This document shows, one piece after another, positions 1 to 7,821 of a DNA stretch of 64,000 nt (position 1 is the first letter of the stretch; every line of letters starts with the position of its first letter). Position numbers and translations under genes: made by a program. Below the pieces are notes generated by a model, which worked only from the letters and a program-made list of their open reading frames with translations, was not told the DNA's origin and ran no database searches. The DNA is from a virus. The stretch is taken from the IMG/VR virus record IMGVR_UViG_3300036770_004143, positions 124,001-188,000 of that record; one strand, written 5' to 3'.

Positions 1-1098
1 ATCACCTTTTGTCATTTTATTATGTTCTTCAATTTCTAAAAAAACAGAGTTTTTGAAAATTAATTCAATTTTATTTTTAATATCTTTATTTGAAGAAATA
101 CAATTACTATAAACATTATTTTGTTCATAACAATTTTTATAAAATTCTTTAATATTTTTACTTGATAACATTATTTTAATTGTGTCAGCATAAGCTAAAT
201 AAACTTTATTTTTTACTGTATTCTCACTATTTGCTTCACCTACTGCTTCAATATACAAAGCACCATTCAAATCAGCTAATGTGCTTATTTGGTAATTAAC
301 ATTACCTTTATATGATATAAATTGATTTGAATGTTCAAATCTTTTTTCAAATTTAAAAGCATCAGTTGTCTCTCTTTTATGTGTCAATCCACAAAGTAAT
401 TTATCAATTGGTGTTGTTTTTTCGGTACAATCGTAAGAATAACTTGTACTTTTAGGTAATTCTTCTGAATCAAAATTTATTTGATAATCCACATATGTAT
501 TATATATTAAATTTTTTTCCTTACCTGCTTCAAGACTCATTAAACTTGTTTTATCATTTAGATAAAAAGAATCATCATACATATTAACTAAATTCCTATA
601 TGAATAAAAATTAGGTTCATTTATTGATATCTTTCTTTCTCTATTTATAAAGAAATTTGTAAATATATCAATATGAAGTGATACAAAATCATCAAACAAA
701 CCATCATCTCTTTTTTCTACACTTAATAGATTAGTAAAAATTTGACTAATATATATATTCATAAATTTAGGAAGACTACTACAATAAAATTCAGCATTTA
801 ATTGGATTGATTCATTATCTAAATTTGATTTTTTTGATTTTTTTGATTTTTTTAATTGCTCTGTTGCTTTATCACAATCACTAAAATTTTTAAAATCAAT
901 AGATTTTAACTCAACATTTGGCTCTAAATATGATATAATTCTATTTTCTAATTTAGTTTTACTATTATTTGGTACTATATCTTTAAATTTACCTTGTACA
1001 CAATCATATACAAATTGAAACTCATCTGGTGTAATATATTTATGTTTCACACGTTTGCTATTACCCTCATCTAATCTAAATAAATTAAAACTATTCAT
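1..1098 (-). CDS. Unknown protein, C-terminus cut by window edge
   Basis: Open reading frame of 366 codons running off the left edge without a stop, so the C-terminus is missing. It starts at the ATG at 1098. The N-terminus MNSFNLFRLDEGNSK contains L-D-E followed by G, which fits the leader/cleavage pattern seen in many proteins here. A lysine/serine tract (repeated KKS) lies near residue 85. I recognise no domain. A TATTTATA motif lies 25 nt upstream on the same strand, shared with the divergent holin gene. Calling it a head-packaged protein is an inference. Confidence 0.8.
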   Translation of the reverse strand, partial: MNSFNLFRLDEGNSKRVKHKYITPDEFQFVYDCVQGKFKDIVPNNSKTKLENRIISYLEPNVELKSIDFKNFSDCDKATEQLKKSKKSKKSNLDNESIQLNAEFYCSSLPKFMNIYISQIFTNLLSVEKRDDGLFDDFVSLHIDIFTNFFINRERKISINEPNFYSYRNLVNMYDDSFYLNDKTSLMSLEAGKEKNLIYNTYVDYQINFDSEELPKSTSYSYDCTEKTTPIDKLLCGLTHKRETTDAFKFEKRFEHSNQFISYKGNVNYQISTLADLNGALYIEAVGEANSENTVKNKVYLAYADTIKIMLSSKNIKEFYKNCYEQNNVYSNCISSNKDIKNKIELIFKNSVFLEIEEHNKMTKGD

Positions 1099-1119
1099 AA
1101 ATTTTTACAATTTTTTATA

Positions 1120-1127
1120 TATTTATA
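1120..1127 (+). promoter_or_regulatory. TATTTATA late-type motif for the holin-like gene
   Basis: Plus-strand copy within the TATTTATAAATA core. It is 48 nt from the holin start, farther than usual for this motif. Confidence 0.3.
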
Positions 1128-1131
1128 AATA
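1124..1131 (-). promoter_or_regulatory. TATTTATA late-type motif for the 1098 gene
   Basis: TATTTATA on the minus strand, 25 nt before the start. It overlaps a plus-strand copy, together forming TATTTATAAATA in the divergent intergenic region. Confidence 0.4.
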
Positions 1132-1175
1132 TAACAATATTGTTATATCTAAACATTTTTTTAAAAAAAAACAAA

Positions 1176-1397
1176 ATGACAAAAGAACAAATCTTAGGAG
1201 TTGTTAGGCATTTACTTACATTCTTTGGTGGTATTTTGGTTACAAAAGGTCTTATTGATGAAACAATTGTAACAGAAATAATTGGTGGTCTTTCCACTTT
1301 AATTGGTGCTATATGGTCTTTTATTGCTAAGACGCCAATTTTAGCACCTACTGAAACACCTGTTGAAACTCCAAAAGTTGCAAAAAAAGGTAAATAA
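1176..1397 (+). CDS. Holin-like membrane protein (Pam3-gp28-like)
   Basis: 73-residue protein. I chose the ATG at 1176 (MTKEQILGVVRHLLTFFGG), not the in-frame start at 1140, because the family begins this way. Two hydrophobic segments (about residues 8-25 and 34-52) are followed by a Thr/Pro/Lys-rich tail (PTETPVETPKVAKKGK). The pattern matches small phage holins of the Pam3-gp28 type, which permeabilise the inner membrane to release the lysin. It is monocistronic and followed at once by a strong terminator. The lysin genes lie elsewhere (19.5 and 25.3 kb). Confidence 0.7.
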   Translation: MTKEQILGVVRHLLTFFGGILVTKGLIDETIVTEIIGGLSTLIGAIWSFIAKTPILAPTETPVETPKVAKKGK

Positions 1398-1416
1398 TCA
1401 AATTTACCAAAATAGA

Positions 1417-1448
1417 AAAGGGCTTATATCACTATAAGCCCTTTTTTT
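1417..1448. terminator. Bidirectional terminator between holin and thyX
   Basis: AAGGGCTTATA / TATAAGCCCTT hairpin with A-run and T-run on opposite sides, between convergent genes. Confidence 0.85.
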
Positions 1449-2160
1449 ATAAGTTAAATGCTTTTAAGGAGTATTTAAATGGATTCCCAGGTATTTGCTT
1501 AATCTCATTAAGCATCTGTTCAACAACATCACCAATTTCATATTGTGATGGTGAATCTAAACATCTTTTCTTATATATCTGTACAAACCCATCAAATGAT
1601 AGAAATTTATTGCTATTTAATTGTGAATTATACATCTTGAAGAACCTAGATGATTCTTTTGCCCTTGCTTTTGACATCCCTGCCTCAACCAAATCTTTAA
1701 AGCAATTATGATACATTTTATTTAACTTCTCACTTTGAGCATTTAATGTATCATACCAGAATTTACCCTTATCACCAAATTCAAGCCAATCTTTTGGTAA
1801 GTAGAATTTATCCTCTTTCAATTCCTTGTATCTTGCTGACTCTGCATTCTCAGCTAATAATGCCACAGAATGCTTCAAAAATTGAATGTGAGTGGCTATC
1901 TCTGTTGTGGTGACAAAGTGTAGGGAACTAAATCTAAATGGTGAATTATGCCCTTCCTGTCCCAAATAAAATAATAGTTGTTCCACATTCCTAATCTTCT
2001 TTGAATTGTTCACAATGTAGTCAACAATTGCATCCACTCTTTCATCAATATTTTCTGGCATTGGTATTTCTAAATCTAAGAAAGTTGAACTCCATGCCGC
2101 CAAACTATGTGTATTATCTCCACCATAGTGTCCAATCAAAATTGCCTTGTTGTCTGTCAT
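1447..2160 (-). CDS. thyX: Flavin-dependent thymidylate synthase-like protein
   Basis: 237 residues. The segment GHNSPFRFSSLHFVTTTEIA matches the H-x-SPF block of ThyX, and QFLKHSVALLAENAESARY occupies the place of the RHRxxSxNExSxRY signature. ThyX makes dTMP from dUMP using methylene-tetrahydrofolate and FAD/NADPH, which would support phage DNA synthesis. The signature is degenerate: K-H-S replaces R-H-R, and two extra residues precede N-A-E-S-A-R-Y. Activity is therefore less certain than family membership. It ends at the terminator shared with the holin gene. Confidence 0.8.
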   Translation of the reverse strand: MTDNKAILIGHYGGDNTHSLAAWSSTFLDLEIPMPENIDERVDAIVDYIVNNSKKIRNVEQLLFYLGQEGHNSPFRFSSLHFVTTTEIATHIQFLKHSVALLAENAESARYKELKEDKFYLPKDWLEFGDKGKFWYDTLNAQSEKLNKMYHNCFKDLVEAGMSKARAKESSRFFKMYNSQLNSNKFLSFDGFVQIYKKRCLDSPSQYEIGDVVEQMLNEIKQIPGNPFKYSLKAFNL

Positions 2161-2214
2161 ATTTTTAGTTTTTGTTTTAATAATAGTAAAATTTAAACAT
2201 CATTCAAATAACAA

Positions 2215-3120
2215 TTAAAATCTTTTGGTGATTTTTTGTTGGGTAGGTTTCTGTTTTGGTTGGTATTGTGCAGGATCTGTTGAATCTTGTGCATTCATTG
2301 GTATATTTGATGGGGAATAAACATTTGGATTAGTTTCTACTTTTGGATTAGGACTTGTTAAGATTGTTTCTACACCACTTTTCAAATTTTCAGCGTTTTG
2401 ACCAGAAAAATAAACATTTGCACTAGATTCAGCTTTTTTCAAAACACCACCCCCTACTGTTTTCATATATTCAACCATTTTTAAAAACCAAGAACTTATA
2501 GCGTCAAATTTATCTAAAAGAAACTTACATATATTTGCCAATAAATCAAAATTTCTTTCTGAAAAGAAAACAAACATATCATTTAATGATTTATTAATAG
2601 TTTTAAAATGGTCTTCTATTTTTCTCCAAAATGGAGTAAATATACTATTAACTTTATCTATTGATTGAACAAGTGGTTGATTCACTATAGTATCTTTCCA
2701 TTTTGCAACTGGTGTCAATTCAGCAAAACCTGGCACAGCCAATACTAATTCAATAACACCAAGTATAAATTTTTTGGTTTTTTCCTCATTAGTTTCAGGT
2801 AAATTTAAACCCTCATAAAACCAATAAAGTGAATGTAATAAACCAATATAATTATCTGCAACACCACCAGTTGCAAATGCTGCTGTAAGTTGTGCATCAT
2901 TTAATAAATTATGGATACCATTTGATGTACTAACATCATATCTAGTGATAACATTATTATATGTGTTTATTAATTTTTTTGTTTCTTTTTCATTATACCC
3001 AGAATATTGGGTAGAATCCATAAAAGACCTAGGGGAATCAGCAGAACCTTGCTCATTTATATTCTTAGTATAATATAATGACCTTATGTATTTTTTTTCA
3101 TTTTTGTTTATATATAACAT
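2215..3120 (-). CDS. Unknown late protein with leader
   Basis: 301 residues. The N-terminus reads INKNEKKYIRSLYYTKNINE, then Q-G-S-A-D, so I-N-E|Q fits the proposed prohead-type cleavage site. This leader resembles those at 6710-7810 and 21140-21637 (E-K-x-x-I-x-x-L-Y). A helical body holds a hydrophobic stretch around residues 115-135 (VIELVLAVPGFAELTP). The C-terminus is rich in Pro, Asn and Gln (PKQKPTQQKITKRF). I recognise no enzyme motif. TATTTATA lies 15 nt upstream. Confidence 0.8.
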   Translation of the reverse strand: MLYINKNEKKYIRSLYYTKNINEQGSADSPRSFMDSTQYSGYNEKETKKLINTYNNVITRYDVSTSNGIHNLLNDAQLTAAFATGGVADNYIGLLHSLYWFYEGLNLPETNEEKTKKFILGVIELVLAVPGFAELTPVAKWKDTIVNQPLVQSIDKVNSIFTPFWRKIEDHFKTINKSLNDMFVFFSERNFDLLANICKFLLDKFDAISSWFLKMVEYMKTVGGGVLKKAESSANVYFSGQNAENLKSGVETILTSPNPKVETNPNVYSPSNIPMNAQDSTDPAQYQPKQKPTQQKITKRF

Positions 3121-3135
3121 ATTTTATATTTTATA

Positions 3136-3143
3136 TATAAATA
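3136..3143 (-). promoter_or_regulatory. TATTTATA late-type motif
   Basis: Motif 15 nt upstream of the start at 3120. Confidence 0.5.
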
Positions 3144-3152
3144 CATAAAAAT

Positions 3153-3473
3153 TTATTTTAATCCACTAACCAAACCCTCCAATTCAGAAATACTTGGCAA
3201 CCCAACAATTGTTTCATTTTCTTTTGAATTTAAGTAACTTTTTATTGTTGGCACACCCCTAACTCCAACTTCATTAACTGCATAATTTACATCATTCTGC
3301 ACATTAAATGTATATAATGACACATCTGAATTATTCTCTTTCAATTTATTGGCCAATTGCTCAAATATAGGTTTAAGCATTCTGCATGGTCCACAAGTTG
3401 TGGAGTAGAAATCAACAACCATTTTTTCACCAGCATTGATTTTTGACACTAATTGTTCTTTTGTAAGTTCCAT
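3153..3473 (-). CDS. trxA: Thioredoxin
   Basis: 106 residues from the ATG at 3473 (MELTKEQLV). The in-frame upstream extension is AT-rich junk and was rejected. The fold signature is clear: VVDFYSTTCGPCRMLKPIFE with the CGPC redox centre, later the cis-Pro block GVRGVPTIKSY. It reduces disulfides, probably supporting phage enzymes or host ribonucleotide reductase. The next upstream gene on this strand ends at 3523. No leader is present, unlike its neighbours. Confidence 0.93.
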   Translation of the reverse strand: MELTKEQLVSKINAGEKMVVDFYSTTCGPCRMLKPIFEQLANKLKENNSDVSLYTFNVQNDVNYAVNEVGVRGVPTIKSYLNSKENETIVGLPSISELEGLVSGLK

Positions 3474-3522
3474 ATTTTTTTTTCTAAATATAATATAATA
3501 TTGTATAATGTATTTAATAATT

Positions 3523-4494
3523 TTATGATTTTTTTGTACAGAGATTTTGTACTGCTGTTTTTGTGTTAATAAGAATACCTGGCCTATTTTCTGTTTTATT
3601 ATCACCAATATTAAATTTAAATGTAAAATAACCTTTATCTAAATTTGGACCACATTCTGTATAAAATAATATTTTACTCTTTTCATTTTTTATCTGTATA
3701 GTGTTATTATATTTTTCAGCAATAAAACTATTACCTACATTGATATTAACTTTATACTTTTTTCCCAAAGTAATTAAATCACTTTTAACTGCATTAGTCA
3801 CACTAATTCTATTTGTATTTTTACAAAAATAATTATATACATTAGATATAAAGTTAGAATCTGTTGTGTCAGTAATAGATTTAACAAACCCAGTTGCATT
3901 TAAATCTTTAAATTCACGTGGTTTTTTCATTAATGATTCACAGTTAGTACTATAAATTGGTTGATTTTGTTTATTTCTAAAAAATATTTGCCCCCATTGA
4001 GTGTAAGCATCCTTAACAAATCCAAGTGACTTTGTTTCTTGGTTTATTTTTCTAACAAGACCAGCTGTTGATAATTGTTGATTGGTTGTGGCTTGAGCAT
4101 TAGACACAGCACTAGCAGGAGGTGTTTTTGCATTAGGTGCAATAGTTTTAATATCCCCATCAGTTACTGATATTTTTCCAAATTTAGCAAAAACAGCTCT
4201 TAATGTGTTTGTACCAAATTTACCATCAGGATTAACCTTCAATGCCTGTTGTAAGGGTTTGATATTTTCGCTTTCTGAACATACGAAATAAGGGCCACTA
4301 TTTACTTTTTGATAACCATATGGACAATAGTTTGCAGATTGTTGTTGGGTTGATGCTGCTGGTTGTTGTTGTGGAGCAGTTTGTTGTTGTCTTTGTGCTA
4401 AAGTTTCTGGAGTGTCCATATCATCTTGTTCTAACAACACCCTTTTTATTAATGAAATAAGATTATTTTCACTTAAACGTAATTTATTTTTCAT
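3523..4494 (-). CDS. Leader-bearing peptidoglycan-binding protein
   Basis: 323 residues from the ATG at 4494 (MKNKLRLSENNL). The leader LSENNLISLIKRVLLE ends in L-L-E|Q. A Gln/Ala-rich linker follows. Around residues 60-115, NIKPLQQALKVNPDGKFGTN matches the PG_binding_1 fold (LQ..L.....G.FG..T). The C-terminal about 160 residues are unrecognised. The sequence before the PG domain (CPYGYQKVNSGPYFVC) resembles that in the 7822-9381 protein. This suggests a head-packaged cell-wall-binding protein; localisation is inferred. Confidence 0.85.
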   Translation of the reverse strand: MKNKLRLSENNLISLIKRVLLEQDDMDTPETLAQRQQQTAPQQQPAASTQQQSANYCPYGYQKVNSGPYFVCSESENIKPLQQALKVNPDGKFGTNTLRAVFAKFGKISVTDGDIKTIAPNAKTPPASAVSNAQATTNQQLSTAGLVRKINQETKSLGFVKDAYTQWGQIFFRNKQNQPIYSTNCESLMKKPREFKDLNATGFVKSITDTTDSNFISNVYNYFCKNTNRISVTNAVKSDLITLGKKYKVNINVGNSFIAEKYNNTIQIKNEKSKILFYTECGPNLDKGYFTFKFNIGDNKTENRPGILINTKTAVQNLCTKKS

Positions 4495-4507
4495 AAAATA
4501 TTTTATA

Positions 4508-4515
4508 TATAAATA
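4508..4515 (-). promoter_or_regulatory. TATTTATA late-type motif
   Basis: Motif 13 nt upstream of the start at 4494. Confidence 0.5.
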
Positions 4516-4604
4516 TACCAATAATAAGTTATTTATATTTTTATAAACAAATTGCTATATAGTTTTTTATAAACAAATATTTATTAAACATAACAATAAA
4601 CAAT

Positions 4605-4688
4605 ATGAAAATATCAAACATGTTATGTCTTTTTGAGAGAAATTGGATAATGAATTTGAACACACGGCTTCAAGCCATAAACTTATAA
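4605..4688 (+). CDS. Possible 27-residue peptide
   Basis: Short ORF MKISNMLCLFERNWIMNLNT... between a TATTTATT element (4578-4585) and a terminator starting at 4693, so it fills a complete small transcription unit. Its LFERN stretch is repeated, also readable as LFERN, at about 23350. It could equally be a non-coding transcript. Confidence 0.3.
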   Translation: MKISNMLCLFERNWIMNLNTRLQAINL

Positions 4689-4692
4689 TTAA

Positions 4693-4727
4693 AAAGGGTT
4701 GCCAAAATACTTGCAACCCTTTTTTTA
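4693..4727 (+). terminator. Terminator upstream of HNH gene
   Basis: AAGGGTTGC / GCAACCCTT stem with a T7 tail. Confidence 0.8.
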
Positions 4728-4753
4728 TTTTATTATATTTTTAATAAAAACAG

Positions 4754-5242
4754 ATGGAAACAATATTAGTTCTAAATTCAGATTATACCCCCCTAAATAT
4801 CACAACGTTTAAAAGAGCAATCATATTGGTGATTAAGGGGAAAGCAGAAATTATAAAAAATGATGTGGATTTTATAAGAACAGAAACAATAAATTATGAA
4901 AAACCATTGATAATTAGACTTCTTAAATATATTTCACATAAGATGAAGAATTTAAGGGTTAATAGACAAAGATTATATAAAAGAGATAACCATGAATGTG
5001 CATATTGTGGTTCAAAAAAGGAATTAACCATTGATCATATAATACCAAAATCAAGAGGGGGTAAGAACTCTTGGGGAAATCTTATAACTTGCTGTTTACC
5101 TTGCAACCTAAAGAAGGGTGATAAGACACCAGATGAGGCAAGAATGCCTTTAAGGTTTGCACCAAAAACACCATCATTCCTATCAAATGATTCATCCATC
5201 ATAAAAATATGGGAAGATTATAAATCATCATTTGCCTATTAA
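4754..5242 (+). CDS. HNH endonuclease
   Basis: 162 residues. A complete HNH/zinc module is visible at about residues 80-125: CAYCGSKKELTIDHIIPKSR, then GGKNSWGNLITCCLPCNLKK. It has the His-Asn-His core and two CxxC pairs. The arrangement resembles widespread stand-alone HNH nucleases of Bacteroidota and their phages. It could be a homing endonuclease, a degrader of competing DNA or a packaging-associated nuclease; the neighbours do not decide. clpP follows 35 nt downstream. Confidence 0.9.
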   Translation: METILVLNSDYTPLNITTFKRAIILVIKGKAEIIKNDVDFIRTETINYEKPLIIRLLKYISHKMKNLRVNRQRLYKRDNHECAYCGSKKELTIDHIIPKSRGGKNSWGNLITCCLPCNLKKGDKTPDEARMPLRFAPKTPSFLSNDSSIIKIWEDYKSSFAY

Positions 5243-5277
5243 TTTGTTTTTTATTATATTTTCAAAAAAAGGATAAT

Positions 5278-5946
5278 ATGAAGAATGAATTTAAATCTTA
5301 TTATGTGGGTCATTTGGGAAAGCCATCATCCCATTTGGATTATTTTGAAAAAAATGTATCTGCATCTATGACACCTTATATCCTTGAAGAAAGGGAAATG
5401 AGGGCAACACAAATTGATATCTTCTCAAGATTAATGAGAGATAGGTTAATATGGGTGGCTGGTCCAGTTGAAGATAGAATGTCCACCATAATCCAAGCTC
5501 AACTTATGTTCTTGGATTCAGCAGATTCATCTGATGTAACATTACACATAGATAGCCCTGGTGGCTCTGTGAAGGCAGGTTTATCAATTGTTGATGTTAT
5601 GGATTACATTAAGTGTGATGTAGCCACAGTGAACACAGGAATGGCAGCATCAATGGGTTCAATATTGCTTGGTGCTGGAACAAAAGGAAAAAGGTCTTCA
5701 TTAAGATTTTCCAAAACAATGTTACACCAGAGTTCTGGGGGTGCAGTTGGTAATATTCAAGATGCAGAAATAACAATGAAAGAATGGCAAAAAACAAATG
5801 ATATTTTGTTTAATTTGTTGGGTCAATATTGTGGAAAAGACCCAGAGGTTGTTAAAACAGATGCTAGTAGAGATTTGTGGTTGGATGCAAATGAGTCTTT
5901 GGCTTATGGTATAATTGATAAGGTTATTGTGTCTAAGAAGGGTTAA
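5278..5946 (+). CDS. clpP: ClpP-type serine protease subunit
   Basis: 222 residues, close to usual ClpP length. The catalytic triad is readable as Ser125 (GMAASMGS), His150 (TMLHQSSGG) and Asp199 (DASRDLW), with the 25 and 74 residue spacings of ClpP. The oxyanion/substrate segment IDSPGGSVKAGLS is present. It resembles Bacteroidota ClpP strongly (TPYILEEREMRATQIDIFSR). It probably works with a host Clp ATPase, or is a diverted protease used in virion maturation; S14 enzymes serve as prohead proteases in some phages. A ClpX is not visible in the window. Confidence 0.93.
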   Translation: MKNEFKSYYVGHLGKPSSHLDYFEKNVSASMTPYILEEREMRATQIDIFSRLMRDRLIWVAGPVEDRMSTIIQAQLMFLDSADSSDVTLHIDSPGGSVKAGLSIVDVMDYIKCDVATVNTGMAASMGSILLGAGTKGKRSSLRFSKTMLHQSSGGAVGNIQDAEITMKEWQKTNDILFNLLGQYCGKDPEVVKTDASRDLWLDANESLAYGIIDKVIVSKKG

Positions 5947-5951
5947 AAAAG

Positions 5952-5978
5952 AAAAGGTTGGCTAAACACCAACCTTTT
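5952..5978. terminator. Terminator between clpP and 6053 gene
   Basis: AAAAGGTTGG / CCAACCTTTT hairpin between convergent genes. Confidence 0.7.
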
Positions 5979-6052
5979 CCAAATTTTGAACACCTCCTCT
6001 TTTTTTAAAATCCGATTTATAATCAACAGATGCTATCTGTATGATTCAATTA

Positions 6053-6706
6053 TTATGCAAAAAATTTACTCTTTAATTGACCCCAAGCAGTAGATAAGAA
6101 TTTACAAATAATAGGGGTTAATGCTTTCATCATAATTTTCTTTGTTTCATTATTTTGTAAAAATTCTGCAATTGTATTTCTAAACACTCCTCCCAATAAA
6201 GTTCCAAAAAAACCATTTTTAAAAATACTATCTTGTGCTTTACCTAGGATAACTGTTTCAGCAATAGCATCTATAAGTTTTTCAGTAAACACATTACAAT
6301 CACCTGACAATGCTTTTACTAAGGAAGCTGGATCATCTAATAAAAAGTTAATAATTGTTTTTAATAACCAACCATCTGGAATTTTCAAATATTTAGTTAA
6401 AATTAATTTTAAGAAATATTCTAATATTGTTTGCCCAACACCTGAACCAACTGTGGAAGATGCCATATTTGCAAGATTTCCAGGGTTTAAAAAACTACCA
6501 ATACTATTCATAGTATTAGCATTCAAAAATTCTCTTAATACTTTTGTATTATTTAACTTATTAAGTTCATTTATATAATGAACTGACACATATAGTTTTT
6601 TCTTTTCTGAAAATGAGTTAAATTCTCTTATAGTTAAATTAGAAAATTTATTTTCAAATTTTTTCTGTTCTCTTATTAATTCTAATATGTTTCTTTTAGT
6701 TATCAT
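6053..6706 (-). CDS. Unknown leader-bearing protein
   Basis: 217 residues. The N-terminus MITKRNILELIREQKK holds a candidate I-R-E|Q cleavage site. The middle (residues about 70-130) is apolar and glycine-rich (GSFLNPGNLANMASSTVGSG), followed by ILEYFLKLILTKYLKIP, suggesting membrane-active or amphipathic helices. Four nucleotides separate it from the upstream gene, so the two are probably co-transcribed. I recognise no domain. It could be a structural core or pore-like ejected protein. Confidence 0.75.
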   Translation of the reverse strand: MITKRNILELIREQKKFENKFSNLTIREFNSFSEKKKLYVSVHYINELNKLNNTKVLREFLNANTMNSIGSFLNPGNLANMASSTVGSGVGQTILEYFLKLILTKYLKIPDGWLLKTIINFLLDDPASLVKALSGDCNVFTEKLIDAIAETVILGKAQDSIFKNGFFGTLLGGVFRNTIAEFLQNNETKKIMMKALTPIICKFLSTAWGQLKSKFFA

Positions 6707-6709
6707 TTT

Positions 6710-7810
6710 TTATCTTTTTATTTTAAAGAAATCAGGAACATTTGCATAATCACCAATAACATCTAATGCTTCCAAATTTTTACCAAATTTTTTATCTTTA
6801 TATGTATTATAACAAACTTGAATTTTATTTTTTAACCCTAATAAACTTGGTGGTATTCCTGTTGTATCATTCTTATACCTATATAAAGCATTTGTGAACT
6901 TTTCTAAATCAAGATTACATTGTCTATATGAAGCATCACTAATATTTAGTGATCCATAATCATCTTCCTTTGATTTACCTGTTTTCTTTGGTTGAAAAAG
7001 AATATAATCATATGAAAATATATTTGGATATAAATCCTTTAAATTAGTTTTAACATAATTAGCCTCCTGAGTATAGTCAAATTTAGCATCAGTTACCCAA
7101 CCATTTTTTTCCAAAGTTGCAATAACTTGCTTTTGTTGGGGTGTTATACCACCAACATTTGCCCCAGTTGCTGGTTTATAGAAAAATTGGTCTTGTGTGC
7201 TTGGATATAATTTTGGATTGAAATTTGGTTCATTTGATAGGAATTCAAATATTTGTGTGATACTTAATTTTTCATATTGTTCAGGTGAATTTAAAAATCT
7301 CCTTTCTTGAACCGGAAATTGTGAAGCACCTTTAAATCCATAACTAGCAACTGATTCATTAACTTTTTTTATTGTTTCAGAAATCTTTTGACTTAATCCA
7401 GAACAAGTAAATGGTTGTGAACTTGTGAAATATTTTTGCCCATTATTATTACCAATAAGATAGGTGTTTAAAGTTCCATCACTATTTATATTCTCCAAAT
7501 CAAAGAAAACAGCACTATCAACAGCATAATTATTATTAGTTTCATTAAGCCCTAAAATGCCAATTCTACCTAATTGTTTTGATGGTCTAGGTTTTCCTGT
7601 TATTTCTTTAGTGTTTGGATTCCAACCTTTAAATCCAGTGAAATCACAAAGATTTTGATTAACTATTTGATTAGCTAATGATTGAGTGTGATTTGGTGTG
7701 AAACTCTTTGTTGGATCAAAAGTATTATTTGTTGCCTGCTCTTTTAGAGCATTATGCATATATAATATTCTTTTCTTTTCAGAATTTTCAATATTTAAGT
7801 TAATTTTCAT
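6710..7810 (-). CDS. Unknown leader-bearing protein
   Basis: 366 residues. The leader NSEKKRILYMHNALKE ends L-K-E|Q-A-T-N-N and belongs to the E-K-x-x-I-x-x-L-Y type, also at 2215-3120. The body is polar, with many aromatic residues and several Cys (DFTG near the start, QPFTCSGLS, YRQCNLDLEKF). No catalytic motif is recognised. It sits in a tight minus-strand run with the genes at 6053 and 7822 (gaps of 3 and 11 nt), so the three probably form one late operon. Confidence 0.8.
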   Translation of the reverse strand: MKINLNIENSEKKRILYMHNALKEQATNNTFDPTKSFTPNHTQSLANQIVNQNLCDFTGFKGWNPNTKEITGKPRPSKQLGRIGILGLNETNNNYAVDSAVFFDLENINSDGTLNTYLIGNNNGQKYFTSSQPFTCSGLSQKISETIKKVNESVASYGFKGASQFPVQERRFLNSPEQYEKLSITQIFEFLSNEPNFNPKLYPSTQDQFFYKPATGANVGGITPQQKQVIATLEKNGWVTDAKFDYTQEANYVKTNLKDLYPNIFSYDYILFQPKKTGKSKEDDYGSLNISDASYRQCNLDLEKFTNALYRYKNDTTGIPPSLLGLKNKIQVCYNTYKDKKFGKNLEALDVIGDYANVPDFFKIKR

Positions 7811-7821
7811 ATCTTTTTTTT

